Shown: positions 44,652 to 56,720, counted from the first letter of the stretch. The stretch is DNA of 64,000 nt from Wolfiporia cocos (GCA_029448655.1 JACCLO010000002.1:2108001-2172000), one strand, 5' to 3'. Notes: generated by a model from the letters alone, not told the origin. Translations and numbers: made by a program.

Positions 44652-47117
44652 ATGTCCACCCCTCCGTCGAGCCTCTCGCGCCACTCTTCTTTCGCTGAAC
44701 GCATCTCCTCCGCGCTCCCACCGATCCGCCTGCGCTCCCGCAAGTCGAACCTTTCCTCTTCCTCCGCGGAGAATCAGAACACTAATCGCACAAGCTCGTA
44801 CCGCCCATACTCTGTCTACCAGCAGACGATGTATCCAGCGATCCTTCGCGATCCTGATGCCACAAACAAGCTCCTCGAGGCCATCCTCGAGACATCTGGC
44901 GGACGCCGCTCGATTTCGCGCCTGGCCCGCACATGCAAAGCGTTCATGGAGCCCGCGCTTAACATCCTGTGGCGCGACCTCGATTCGTTTTCCCCTCTCA
45001 TAGCTCTCTTCCCAAACACATTGCTTAAGCGCACCCGCCGCCCAGGTCTGGGTCTGGTATGTCTTTATGTCCGTGATGGCATCGTCGTACAGACTTGATT
45101 CGCGCATGTGCAGGCCCAGAACCCTAAGCCCGAGGATTGGGGGCGGCTGCTTGCATACGGTGAGCGCGTGCGCAGCATCTCGTACATCGAGGCCTCCGGG
45201 AGCATCTCCCCGTCCATCTTCCCCATCTTCGAGGAGCTCCGCCCGCGCACGTGGATCCTCCCGAACCTCACCTCGATCACATGGAAGTCCGAGACGGCCG
45301 CGGGCCTCGAGCGAGTCAGGATGTTCCTGGGTCCCGAGCTGCTGGGCGTCACGTTGGAGATCGGCACAAGGCACCCCAAGCTGAACGACCTGCTCGTCGA
45401 GATCTCGTCGCACGCTCAACTGCAGTCGTTCTCTTTCACGCTGCACACGAACCTTCCGGACAACTTTACGGATATCTTCCAACATAACGTCGCACTCGAG
45501 AAGGTCGCTATCGCCGCACCCGGCGCGCTCTCGTCCCGCGTCGGGAAGTGGGCTGCGTCTCTTCCAAACCTGCGCCGCTTCCACCTCGACTTGTCCGGCC
45601 GTACCTCGACTGCGGTCGAAGGCTTCTTCGACGATATCAGCCCTGGTTCGGGATACTCCACGCCGAGCTCCGTTTCGGACGATGACCTCGACTTCTCTGA
45701 GATCCGCAAGTCTGCGGTGCGGCTCACGCGGGATGGTCCGCGCCGCGGCGCGTTCGCGCGGCTCACGCATCTCCAGCTGACTGGGGACGTCGGGAACATC
45801 GCAACGTTCCTACGGCACCTCACCAGCCCGCTCGTCGCGCTCGAGCTCTTGATTGACGACCCACCCTCTCCGCTCGCCTGGCAGGACGTGTGCGGCCTCG
45901 TGTGCGAGCAATTCGCGAACACGCTGCAGGTGCTCCGCGTTGGTCCTACCCCTGCCGCGCGCTTCTCCGAGCTCGTGCGCTCGACCTCACGCGGAGGAGA
46001 CGCACCGGCGTACCGCCTCCCTCTTACGCACCTTGGCGCCCTTCCCCGGCTGCACCGTCTCGACATCGATCTCCCCGAGTCTGTGATCTTCCTTAACGAG
46101 GATGTCGCACATCTCGCGGCTGTTTGCCCTAATCTCGAGATCCTCCGACTGTGCGGGACAGCTCGGTTCCCTCAGACCGTCGGTGCACCGCAACTGACGC
46201 TGGATGGCTTGATGCCACTCACGCGTTACTGCCGTCGACTGCACACGCTGGCCGTTGTAGTCAATGCACTCGAGGGATCGGAGGAGACATTCGAGTGCCG
46301 CGAGGCCTCCTCGCGGTCGTTGCTCCGGCTTAACGTCGGGCATTCGTGGGTGAAGGATCCGTTGCACACAGCGATCCTGCTCAGCCACCTGGCGCCGTAT
46401 CTCGAAAGCCTTAAGTTCTTCCAGGAGAAGAGCCGTGCCGGCGTCGTCGAAGCCAACGCCCTCGCATGGCAGAAAGTCACCGATTTCCTCCCCCACCTCC
46501 AAAGCATCCGCTTGCTGGAGCGCCGCCAACAACCACAGCCACAGGTGTACGTACCTCCCATAACCGACGAAAAGGAGGTCGACGCGACGGTCATTACCGT
46601 CGATGAGGGAGTGTCGGTTCATCCCGAGGTCGTCGAGAGCGGGATCCAGGCTTCCGTCGAGGTGACAGACTTTGCTGTGCAGATGACACCGGAGACAGAA
46701 TCAGTAGCCATCGATGCGACTCCTGCGGTCATTGACACAGGTATCATGGTCGTCCCTGTGTTCACTGAACAAGCAGTCGAAACCGATCAAGAGATGGATT
46801 CTAGCGCAGAAGACAGCATCGCTCGCGCAAATGGCGACGCCAAGCACGCGGGCGCGAAAGCCCCATCTCTGCTATCATCGTACCTCCAGTCGCCGGCGAT
46901 GGGTCTGTTGTCGTTTACTTCCAAAATTGTCCACTTCTACTCGTATCCCTTCCGCTATGTGTACTCCTTTATGCCTGCTATTTCTTCTTCACCCGACGCA
47001 CTATCATCAAAAGAAGTCGAGCCGAGCTCGCCTATTCCCGGAGGAATGGAGGACAGCTTCTCGGAAAAGCCGACGAACGGGCACGCGGTGGTGGACGGCT
47101 CTCCTGTCGGTCTATGA
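44652..47117 (+). CDS. Large F-box/LRR-like protein
   Basis: Resembles basidiomycete F-box-like proteins that select substrates for SCF ubiquitin ligases. Start MSTPPSSLSRHSSFAERISS. An F-box-like helix pair lies at residues about 75-110 (AILETSGGRRSISRLARTCK, FMEPALNILWRDLDSFSPLI). One intron (45057-45113), then a long leucine-rich solenoid without regular LRR spacing: LPNLTSITW, LPNLRRFHLDLSG, FARLTHLQLTGDVGN, LPRLHRLDIDLP, CPNLEILRLCG, YLESLKFFQEKS. The last roughly 190 residues are unusual for the class: an acidic Val/Thr/Glu-rich stretch, then an aromatic hydrophobic segment IVHFYSYPFRYVYSFMPA, perhaps a membrane contact. 802 residues. The specific substrate is unknown. Confidence 0.8.
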
Positions 47118-47434
47118 TTTCTGCTATGGTCTATGCCCTTATGCTTACGACTACGTATGACAATTAATTGACTTAGGACACTTGCGATGTTTATTACTCT
47201 GACTATTCGAATGCGACTGGATTGGCTCACCCTCTTTCCGCCGAAAGCCTGACTGCGCCACATGCCGAAAGTAGCGCCACAAACGCGCTCGATCAAAGCC
47301 ACGTGCCTGAGATCACGGATTCCGGGAAAGGCAAGTCTGGCATAGACGTAAGCTTGAGCGCGACGCGTCAGTCCGACACGACCACTCGCACTGCACGCAA
47401 AGTTACTTTCCACGTTGCCTACGACAGGTACGCC
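47118..47434. other. F-box-like / RPN5 spacer
   Basis: Same-strand spacer. The RPN5 frame stays open back to 47222, but the conserved N-terminus begins at 47435, so I read this part as 5' untranslated sequence and promoter. Confidence 0.5.
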
Positions 47435-49242
47435 ATGGCAGAGAACAGAAAACAGGAGAAGGACTACACCAAGGAGGTTGACGAGCTCATCCCGGAGGCA
47501 CAGTCGTTGGCTCAGGTGCGTGGGTCCCCCGGCAGGCTACAAGCCACTTTACTGACCGAACACGGCCAAGGCAGGCAGGCAAGCTGCAGGAAGCTTTGGA
47601 CAAGCTGCTTGCACTGGAGAAGCAGAGTCGAAATGTGCGTACCTCGGCGCGTTGCTATCGTGCCGCGTCGCAAACCCCATACCTAGGCATCGGACTCAAC
47701 ATCCACCATCCGGCTCGTCAAGCAAGTGGGTGAACTATGCTACGCGGCGCGGAATTACGAACTACTCAATGTAACCATCAACAACCTCAGCAAGAAGCAC
47801 GGTCAATTCAAGGTTGCCATACAAGCCATAGTCGAGCAAGCAATGGGCTGGCTGGAGGAGATCCGACAACGGGAGGGCGAAGGAAAGTGGCTGGAGCTAG
47901 TTGACACCTTGCGTACCGTCACAGAGGGAAAGGTGCGTGTGGCCGCTTCCCCTCTGAAGTCGATTCTGACCACGAGATCACAGATCTTCCTCGAAACACC
48001 CCGTGCACGCGTTACGCTGCAGCTTACGCTCTACCATGAAGCCCTCGCGAATTCACCAAAACCAGGCTCACCCTCACAGAAGGAGTCCCTGCAAACGGCC
48101 TCCGATCTTCTATCGGATTTGCAAGTCGAGACGTACTCTTCCATGGAGCGACGGGAAAAGACGGAGTTCATTCTGGAGCAGATGCGACTTCTCATCGCGC
48201 TTGCTCGGCTCAAAGATGCGGAAGTGGGTCAGGAGGGGAAGAAAGATTCCATTGGCGGCGGTGAGGCCGAGTGGATCAAAGTCCGCGTTGGTGGCAGGAA
48301 GGTCAACGAGAGCTTCTTGAAGGAAAAGGAGAATGAAGTGCGTTTACATATGACCATGATGCTTTCGTAACTGACTATTCTATCCTCCCAGGACTTAAAA
48401 TTTAAGTACTATGATCTCATGATCCAACATGCTCTCAAGCACAAAGCATATCTCGATGCCGCGAAGTACTACCACACGGTTTGGGAAACTCCCAGCGTGA
48501 AAGAAGACGTGAACGGGCGAGGTCGTGAGGTCAGTGTCGCTCCATGTCCTTCTTCATGACGCTCATTTCAGAACCCAGGCTCTCGAGCACATCGTCTATT
48601 ACGTCGTGTTGGCGCCTCATAACAACGAACAGTCCGACATGCTCCACCGCGTCTTCAGGGAGCCAGACCTTGAGAGATTAGAACTCCACTAGTAAGTCCG
48701 TTTCAGGGTATCATTCGAGTGCTTCGTATTGACACAATAATTCAGTGCACTCATCAAGTGCTTCACAACTCCGGAGCTCATGAGATGGCCGGGCATTGAG
48801 GGCGTCTACGGACCTCACCTGCGGAAGACTGCGGTTTTCAGTAACGACACGTTGTGGGAAGATCTTCATACGCGTGTTATTGAGCATGTCAGTGATCAAC
48901 ATTATATCCGCTTCCTGTTGCCCACGCTCATGATTCAATTCACAGAATATCCGCATCATTGCCCAGTATTACACCCGTATTACCCTTTCAAGACTCACCT
49001 CACTACTCGATCTTACCCAGCAGCAAGCGGAAGAGACACTCTGCAGACTGGTGGTATCCGGCACAGTTTGGGCGCGAATTGATCGGCCAACGGGGATTGT
49101 AAACTTCCGAAGCAGCAAGAGCGCAGAAGACGTTATGAACGACTGGAGTTCTGATATGCAGCGGCTGCTGGGTCTCGTCGAGAAGACATGGATGGGAGTG
49201 AATGCTGCGCAGGCCGCACAAGCGAGAGCCGCGAAGGCGTGA
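47435..49242 (+). CDS. RPN5: 26S proteasome lid subunit RPN5 (PSMD12)
   Basis: PCI-domain scaffold subunit of the 19S regulatory particle lid. Start MAENRKQEKDYTKEVDELIP matches the family N-terminus (an upstream in-frame Met at about 47222 would add a tail without conserved features). Then LALEKQSRN/ASDSTSTIRLVKQVGELCY, LLNVTINNLSKKHGQFKVAIQ, ARVTLQLTLYHEAL, DLKFKYYDLMIQHALKHKAY and ALEHIVYYVVLAPHNNEQSD. The C-terminal PCI part includes ELMRWPGIEGVYGP, NIRIIAQYYTRITLSRL, DLTQQQAEETLCRLVVSGTV and ARIDRPTGIVNFRS; it ends QARAAKA at 49242. About nine exons; introns 45-65 nt. Convergent with mS23, with 163 bp between stops. Confidence 0.93.
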
Positions 49243-49405
49243 CGTTGGATCGCTTGTAGATTAACTTACGATGGACTGCTTTCACTATACCTTCTCAGCA
49301 TCTGTAAATTCCCTCTCAACTCGGTCCCTCGTTCTTTGCGGGTGTGATGAGCCATAAGAGCATAACGAAGACGATGAAATGCGATGTGTAGCGGCATAGC
49401 CCTGC

Positions 49406-50348
49406 TCACTGTAATGTTGATCGCACGGTCATCCAGTCTGCTGACCGTACCGCCCTCTCCTGCTCCGGTATCCCAGACTTTGGCGGCGAGGGAACTCCCG
49501 TCAGGCCAGACGGCGTGATCTTCCTCTCCGTAAGCAGGGGCGCGTAGGTTGGCCGGATGCCTTCCTGCCACAGGCGCACGTATTCCCGACCCTTCGTCCA
49601 CGACCCTGGTGGACCCTCCCGCTCTACTATCGCCCTCCATCGCTTCTTGGCAGCATTCTCACCCGCATCCAGCTCTTCGTTCTTCCTCCAAGACTCGAAG
49701 GCGCGCTCTTCCTTCGCGAAGGTGATCTCGACCTGGGAGGGCCCGAAGGCGATGCCGTAATGCTCGACCTCGAGGAGCGCGAATTTCTTGGCAACGTCAT
49801 GCTCAGAGCGCAGCGAGCGGAACTGCGCGACCGCGGCGGAATACGCTTTTGTCAGGGGTACCTCGTGGTGCTCGTGCAGGTTCACGGCGTAGCGGATGGC
49901 ACTACGGATGTCAGCGCAAGTGCTATCTGCGAGGACTCTACACTCACTCCTCTGGTGTGGGGTTCCGCCCACGCTGTCTGAGTCTCACCCAGTCCTTCCC
50001 TCGGATAGGGTGCTCGTCCTCAATGGCTGCGCCTTCGACGAGAGTTACGGCACGGAGGGCCTCGAACGGGTGGTCATTGAAGAATTGCTTTCGGACCGTG
50101 TCCTCGAGATACTGCACAGGAGATGGCAGGTTCTTATGTGACTTTGAGTGTTTTGCGGAAGTGGAGGGGCTAGTGGCATCTTCAGTGGGCAGGTCGTACT
50201 CGGTTCGAGCCGGGGGAGTCTTAGGTGGCAGAGGGAGTGGTGGGTGGTCGAGGATAGCCTGGTACCATGCCGGCTCTCGTTTTAGGTACCCCTGGCGGAG
50301 GAGACGGGAGGCTTGCTTGTGGACCTGCGACGCGACTCGCCTCGACAT
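49406..50348 (-). CDS. Mitochondrial small-subunit ribosomal protein mS23 (Rsm25)
   Basis: Fungal mitoribosomal 37S protein. Start MSRRVASQVHKQASRLLRQG, then YLKREPAWYQAILDHPPLPL, YLEDTVRKQFFNDHPFEALR, GAAIEDEHPIRGKDWVRLRQ and RGRNPTPED. After the single intron (49902-49947, 46 nt) come AIRYAVNLHEHHEVPLTKAY, FALLEVEHYGIAFGPSQVEI, KKRWRAIVEREG and GREYVRLWQEGIRPTYAPLL. The stop is at 49406. About 295 residues. The basic N-terminus suits mitochondrial import. The motif series matches Rsm25/mS23 of fungi closely. Confidence 0.88.
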
Positions 50349-53300
50349 CGTTCAAGTGCGCTCAGTCCAGCTTGCCAATCATTCACGGATTTAGTTTCTC
50401 AGCCACCCGGAACAAACTCGTATCAATACAGACGCGATCGCCGATCGAATGATGGGGGTCGCGCCATGCAGTGAACTGCTCTTATCTGGCCACTTCTTAC
50501 CGCTACTACTCATATGGTATACTGTCCACAGACTACGGCCATGTAGCTTCCTGCTGCGGGATATCACCGGTCGTGTGCTCGGACTGGCACGCCTCTGGTG
50601 GCAAAAGCGTTGGAAGCTCAACTTCAGTGCTAAATGACTTATTGGAGTGATATAAAGCCTAGTCAACTGCGAGGCACAGATTACGACTATAGCGCTTCTG
50701 TCATACTGCTAGTGGTACAGTAGGTATACATCCTAGGCGAGTGGATAGATATGAATGGTGCGGCAGCATGATCTAGTTAAGCATGTATCGTTAGTATCAA
50801 CATTGTCGCTGTCACTCCTCTACCTACCTGCGAGTGGTATACAAGGTACGCTCAATTGCTCTTTGGAGGCTCCGCGCAGTCATATGATGGCCATGAGCAG
50901 GTGTTGCCGTTAGCGTCGGTATTCGTGTACGTCCCAGTACGGTCCTGTAGACCAACGGGTAAGCTATCTGCTCAACAAGAAGTCAGACGATGTACTTACA
51001 GACATGTCAATAGTTGGAGCAAAGATATTGTGCGGCGAGGGATAGAACGTCGTCTGCGCTGGTGGTCGCGTACTGAAGAACATGGTGATAGTCGACGAGG
51101 CCCGATATAGACTTGGTGGTGCTGGTTATGGATTCAGCAGTGCTGAAGAGCCAGGGGGGCAACGTAGGGAGAATGGAAATGCTGGGCCAAGCCTCCATAA
51201 TGCGCCCTGTTTTATTCGATGTTGTCCGCTTCCAGATTAAGTCGGCTCGGTGGCATGATGTGCTGCTATAGCCCCGGGCGCTGATCTCCCTGGTAGCAAC
51301 TTCTACTACCTATGTCATAGTCCGCTCACGGTCTTTACTTCAGCGGCCCGCGCAGTTCGATGGCAGCTTTTGGTGCATCGTTTCGGAGAAGAGCCACCGA
51401 GACCCATCTTCCATACAGGATTGGATGGGACGCAGAAGGTGGAGTTGCAATTGTCTCCATACAATCGAGACTGACCATGACCATGCCGCGCACAGCTCAT
51501 TCATATGAATAGCAAACTCGGTTGACATGTGCTCCTAAAACCTTGTCCAGCAGCTAAGCTGTTTCTGGTACATGTGGAATCCGCGCTGGTCTATTGGCAC
51601 GCGTTCGAGAGCACCGGCACAGTTCCTGAAACATTCGAGATGCGACTTCAATCTGTCAGGCGAAGTGACGCTGTCACCGCAGTATCCAACTTCAGCTGAC
51701 CCCGAGAATCTCATCACCACCAACTGCGGGTTTATCCAGATAGCCCGCAGCGTGTGCATCGATCCGCATGCAACGTTTCTTGGCCTGAGGTATTAATGCC
51801 GAGGAGAACTATCACACTATGAAAACCACCCTTTGGGAGTACATGCCCGACAGGTCATATCCTGTTCCGCTCGCGCTAGCTTTTGATCCACACGCCATCC
51901 AATAGCGCGGATTTGAATTCAAACAACCCCAGCGTGATCGAGCGTCAACAAACCATTTTGTAGGTTACGGTGACGTGAGCTAGTCTCGTAGCACAAACAT
52001 GAAGTATGCCATTGGTCTGAGGGTTCTGCCGGGATGCTCTGCGCGGGATGTGCCATGGGATACTGCGCAAATAACTTTGTGCCTCGACTGGAGCTATCCC
52101 TGCAGCGGGACGCTGCCGACGCGGCATACCTCCGATGCTGACTTAACATGCGTTTGTATTTATCCTTGCAGATGATAACCAAGGCGATACGAGTCCTGCG
52201 TGACAAAACCAGTCGGAAAGCTTGATTAGCGCGGAGTCAGTTGAACGTGACCAAAGCAGAGGTCGTAACATGGGAAAAGGTAAGGGCTGTGCAGTCATAG
52301 TGACTGAGACCTTGGCCTTCTTTCGAAGTAGTAGTGCAGGGCATTCATGTTTCTTTCCATCTTGGCCTGGAGGTGCTGGGTCAAGGGGAATGTTGTGGAG
52401 TTTCAGCGTTGTAACTTCTAGCCGCCTTTTACCAAGGTCCGCGGACGTAAAAGAAATCATGACGCCCTGGCGTTCATTATGAACGTGCATGATATCGCCT
52501 ATATGCGAGATGCGTCAGAGGATGACATTGTTTGCAGATGATAATGATAACTGTGAGCGTGACCAGTCGGGACTGTTCGCGAAGCCAAATTGTGGCTGGG
52601 AGAATGCATCGCGAAGAGAAGATCGTGCAATGCATTGAGATAGGAACAATCATGCTTCTCACTCATCCCACAGCAAAACTGTCGAGTTTATTCCCGTACG
52701 AATGATTCCGGTCACTGGGAACGTTGCGCTACGTACCTGCTTTCCTACTAGCGCACCGGCGCTTCCTAACCGGGGGTGCCCTCTTCCTCAGAAGATGATA
52801 GCGTGTGTTCGCGATATCTGTCAGATGCGCCTGAAGTGTTGTAGACGTTTTTAACGATTCTTGCGTCGTATGGTCGAGGCGGCAGAACAGCTCTAGCTCA
52901 TGATTTTCAAAACGGAGGCTATGACGACACCCGCGCGTCTCCCATTTCGTGCAACACAAATGCTTCAAGCGGGATTGGCCGGAGAAATGCACTTGACAGA
53001 TCGGGTTATGATGTTGCAATCGCATTAGTAGGCAGCCGCACATTCGGAGGTCTGAGACTAGGCAAAGAGCGGATCCATTAAGGCACTCCAGCCTGGGCGA
53101 ACACAGGTATGGCAGCAATGGCCGCTAGTCCAAAAGTGTCCCCAGAAATAACAATGAGCACTACAAGGACAGTTTAGCGCAGGATCACGCCTCGACCTGT
53201 GATCATGAAATGGTAGATATTTCGCACCTGGTCGGAACATGACTTTGCACCTCGTGTCAGAAAAAGCGGTCAGATGACGTCGCAGAACCGTAATGTGAGA

Positions 53301-53930
53301 GAGGAGCAGGAGGCAATGCAACCTGATCCAATGCGAAAGACAGGGTAGGGTCTGCAGAAGTGCAATAGCCGCCGTCAGCTGTATGTGCGGGCATTCATGA
53401 CTTATCGGTCTCAAGAGGGACATGAAGGCGCTTCATGGGCGCGCGGAAGCCGTGATATACTGAGCAAATATCGATGTTTCTACTGGATGTGATGGGATCG
53501 AACCGCATGCAGCCTGCTCTCCGGTTCCGGCTTCATCAGGTTGCAGGGATACAAGAGATCGCCCCGCTCCACGGTACAATGGGCTGTCGAACCGCGAGCT
53601 CCGTGCGGAAGATGTCAAGCGAGATAAGAAATAGGCACATACTAGAAGTGGGCGTTTTGTCACTGGTGACAGTCCACAAGTTCGACCGTTGGAGAATGGT
53701 CTGACGGTCGGGGAGCGGCATTATCTGATTAGACCAATTAGAGCAATCTGATTAGATACCGCTTTGGGGGGTTGCAATCGCAATCTCCTGATAGGACCGG
53801 AGCTCGGCTAACCACCGTGCGAGGAGATGGTGCGGTCATAGATGGACGCGAGGAAGTCTGCAGGCTGTCGCAGCAAACGCCATGTACAGGACCGCCAAAT
53901 GATATGCCGATATTCTACGAGTTGAGAGAG
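50349..53930. other. Gene-poor stretch upstream of the mini-gene
   Basis: About 3.6 kb without a supported gene. Many short frames on both strands, none with a recognisable domain or clean splice structure. The right end carries an upstream repeat pair and the TATA box of the small gene that follows. I see no transposon ends here. Confidence 0.4.
53724..53756. promoter_or_regulatory. Paired TCTGATTAGA motif around a CCAAT box
   Basis: TCTGATTAGA occurs at 53724-53733 and again at 53747-53756, with ACCAATTA between them. This lies about 175 bp upstream of the TATA box of the mini-gene. Identical ten-base copies this close suggest a binding-site pair; the factor is unknown. Confidence 0.4.
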
Positions 53931-53938
53931 TATATAAG
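53931..53938 (+). promoter_or_regulatory. TATA box of the 31-residue peptide gene
   Basis: TATATAAG lies 85-92 bp upstream of the ATG at 54023. A pyrimidine-rich leader (CTACTCACCTCCCCAACCCC) follows, as in strongly expressed fungal genes. Confidence 0.6.
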
Positions 53939-54022
53939 AGCCATGCTTTCAACCATGAACCTCAGTCTTCGGCTCCTCATTCGAAACAACCTACTCACCT
54001 CCCCAACCCCCTCACAACTACC

Positions 54023-54173
54023 ATGTCTGTGAGTACCATGCCCGCAACACTACGAAGATATCCTCTTGACACAGCACTTCTAGGACACAGTCAAGTGCGC
54101 TAACGTCGAGGCCAACGGCGGCACCTGCTCCTGGCCCACCTGCGGCTGCGCGGAGCCCCCGAAGAGCAAGTAA
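54023..54173 (+). CDS. 31-residue cysteine-containing peptide (metallothionein-like candidate)
   Basis: Two exons: ATGTCT (54023-54028), an intron with GTGAGT donor and CTTCTAG acceptor (54029-54083, 55 nt), and 54084-54173 ending in TAA. The product is MSDTVKCANVEANGGTCSWP followed by TCGCAEPPKSK: 31 residues with four cysteines (positions 7, 17, 22 and 24), the last two as C-G-C. No signal peptide, so it is probably cytosolic. A consensus TATA box, pyrimidine-rich leader and strongly biased GC-ending codons (GTC AAG TGC AAC GTC GAG GCC) argue for a real, highly expressed gene despite the size. It has fewer cysteines than classical metallothioneins. A metal- or redox-buffering role is my guess only. 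Confidence 0.6.
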
Positions 54174-54868
54174 ATGCTCATACCAGAGTGGTACGCGAGC
54201 ACTCGTTGCATTGTGTGCATCCAGGAATCTCACATCGCAACGGCAGAGCCACACTCCTGGCTGCTGTGCACGCAGGACATACGGCACTCACCATCATGAT
54301 ACCATATGTAACAAACGGAACGTCCAATCGATGCAGCTATTATACGTTGTACGACCTTTGAGACACATAGAGAGTCAGGCAGCTCGCCAGCATCAACACC
54401 AGACTGAGTTCCTAGTCTGCATGTTATAGGAATGTGAGGCTTCGAAGACATTGTCATGTGTCGCATCTAGTGGACGTCTTACATAAGTAAACTAGCGCTG
54501 CAACTAGCGCTGCAAACCGCTTCCACATCATACATCATGTGCGGCTATTTCCTAATGTAGCAATGCTGGTGATCTGCCTTCTCCTCGCACCCTGTTGTCA
54601 GATGAACTCAAATCTTGACTGTGCAGCTTTGCCTAGACCAAGCTGCGTGGTCTGACCAATACTACCAACAGAGACTCTTCTGCCAACAACGAGCACACGC
54701 AACGATTCTTCAGCGTAGCGGACGGGAGCGGCCGTAGACCGCGCCGCAGCCGCGCACTCACCCGTAAGAACCCTCGAGGCTCGAGACTCTGCCCCGTTCT
54801 CGCCGTGTCACCTCATCATCCAGCTCGCAGAGTCTCCCAACGACTATCTGTCGTAGTTGCAGCGTAAT
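54174..54868. other. Mini-gene / Lnt-like gene spacer
   Basis: Contains the mini-gene 3' end and the next promoter. No coding sequence supported. Confidence 0.45.
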
Positions 54869-56720
54869 ATGGCTCAAGTCTCTGGGCTGGTGGTACGCCA
54901 GCCATCGATATACTTAGTGGTCGCGCCACTTGTGGCGTTAACAGCGCTCTCAACTACCCCATCTTTAGGCGGGGTAGCATTGCTATTGGGCGTTCTGCAA
55001 CTACACGCACATACATTCCTGCCTCGTGGTAAAGCCCTGTCTCATGGTGTAGGGCAGGTGCTGCTCTTGTCTCTGGCGGCGGCGATTACACACCTCAAGC
55101 CCTCATTGAACGCGCTGTCTAGCCCGTCTATTTCGGTGATTGTACTTGCATGCCTATCGGCCCTATCTGCAGCTATATCGCTTATCTCAATCTCTGCTGC
55201 TTACTACGCTAACCGAGCAGTCGCGACCCCATGGGCCAAACTGACTTTGTTCCCGGCCGTCTGGACCACCGTCTGGGGCGCTGCGGCGTACATCAGTCCT
55301 GTAGGGCGACTTGTTACGTGGAGCCCGATCATTGGCTTGGGACCGTACGGTTGGATACGCCCCGTATTCGGTCAGTGGGGGGTTGACTGGATCACCGCGG
55401 CATGGGCAGTCGTGGTGGCAGAGACAGTCGGCGGTTGGTTGGTAGGCGCGGCTGAAGCCGAATTCGAGGACGCGCCAGCAGCCACAGCACACGAGAACCT
55501 GGTCTCGTACGGGACTGAGGATCTGACGCAGACCAATGGACCTCCCCCCGAGCGACCACGATCTCGCACTGCGTCCGTTCCACAACCTCGACACGTCTTC
55601 TCACTTGCCGGCTTGCTTGTGGCGCTCACTGTGCCGTCCTATTTCTTTACGTCACTTCCTTCTCCGACGCTGTCGTCTCCCGACATCACATCTCTCAATG
55701 TAGCATGCGCCTTGCCACAGCCTATGCGTTCGGGCGAGATCGCCCATGCGCCAACGTTGGCCGATTACACCCACGAGACGAGCACATTGAATCCCGTTGC
55801 GGACATCATACTATGGCCAGAAGGTGCCGTGCGCTTTGACAGACCGGGTGAGAAGGAAGAGGCTTTTAAGGATATGATGGACAAAATGCCCTCCAAAAAG
55901 CTATACGGCATCAGCTTTGAGGAATACACACTCGAAGGTCCGTCAAACAGAAGGAACACGCCCGGTATTAGAAGAAATGGCTTTGCGCTGTTGAGCAAGG
56001 AAGGCGTCGTCATGGAATACTACAAGCGGATGCTTGTACCAAGTATGTTCTCGACTGATGTCTGAATTGAACCATAGTTGAGCTCTCCCTATAGTTGCAG
56101 AATCGTTCGCCCTGACTGCCTATTCCGACCCTCCAAGTGTTTACACCTGGGAGGTCGGAATGCCAAAGGATTGGGCGAAGACAAAGTGGTCCTCCAACCC
56201 GAACCACACCCGGCCTATCCCCATCACGGCCTCCATCTGTCTCGACTTTTCTTCTTCCTTCTCGTTCAGCGCGCTCGACACGCGCCCTGCGCTCATCCTT
56301 GCCCCTGCACGGACATGGCATATCAGCGTTGGGTACGCCATGTGGGAGCAGGCGAGGGCGCGCGCAGAGGAGCTCGGGAGCATGGTCCTCTGGTGCGACG
56401 GCGGCGACGGCGGCGTGAGCGGCGTCGCCGGCGCGGGCATGCACGACGTCGTGCAGGTCGGCCGCGGGTCGTGGGTAAAGCGCATCGGAGTCGCGTATCC
56501 GCCTGACCAGGACCGCACAGTCTACTCCTGGGGAGGCGGCTGGGCGGCCTTGGTGGCGGCGTGGGGACTCGCCGGCGTAGGCGGTGCCGCGGAGGCTGGG
56601 CTACTGATACTTGGTCGCAGCGGCGATGTCAGAGTACTGCACGGCATTCGGAGCATCGGAGAGAAGGTCATGAACCGTCTCCGCATCAGAAGAGAAGAGG
56701 AGAGACCTCTGTTAGAATGA
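54869..56720 (+). CDS. Membrane carbon-nitrogen hydrolase, apolipoprotein N-acyltransferase-like
   Basis: Architecture as in bacterial Lnt: about six hydrophobic segments in residues 1-210 (IYLVVAPLVALTALS, VGQVLLLSLAAAITHL, VIVLACLSALSAAISLISIS, LTLFPAVWTTVWGAAAYI, WITAAWAVVVAETVGGWLVG) and another at about 250 (HVFSLAGLLVALTVPSYFF). A nitrilase-fold domain follows, with the catalytic Glu in DIILWPEGAV, Lys in VMEYYKRMLVP and Cys in ITASICLDF. A last hydrophobic segment (WAALVAAWGLAGVGGAAEAG) precedes the basic tail ending EEERPLLE. Exons 54869-56041 and 56094-56720, 599 residues. All three triad residues are present, so it should be catalytically active. The substrate in fungi is not established for this branch; a thioester- or lipid-dependent acyl transfer is inference. 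Confidence 0.85.

Noticed and set aside
44553..45770. Long minus-strand frame of about 400 codons opposite the F-box-like gene
   Set aside because: It is antisense to a well-supported leucine-rich coding sequence and crosses its intron without a splice signal. The composition is charged and featureless.
47222..47434. N-terminal extension of RPN5 from an upstream in-frame start
   Set aside because: The conserved N-terminus begins at 47435, and the upstream residues show no family features.
53433..53560. GGTTCGATCCC-like B box of a tRNA on the minus strand near 53490
   Set aside because: No five-base T stem forms around it, and no matching acceptor stem, A box or anticodon arm lies at the right spacing.
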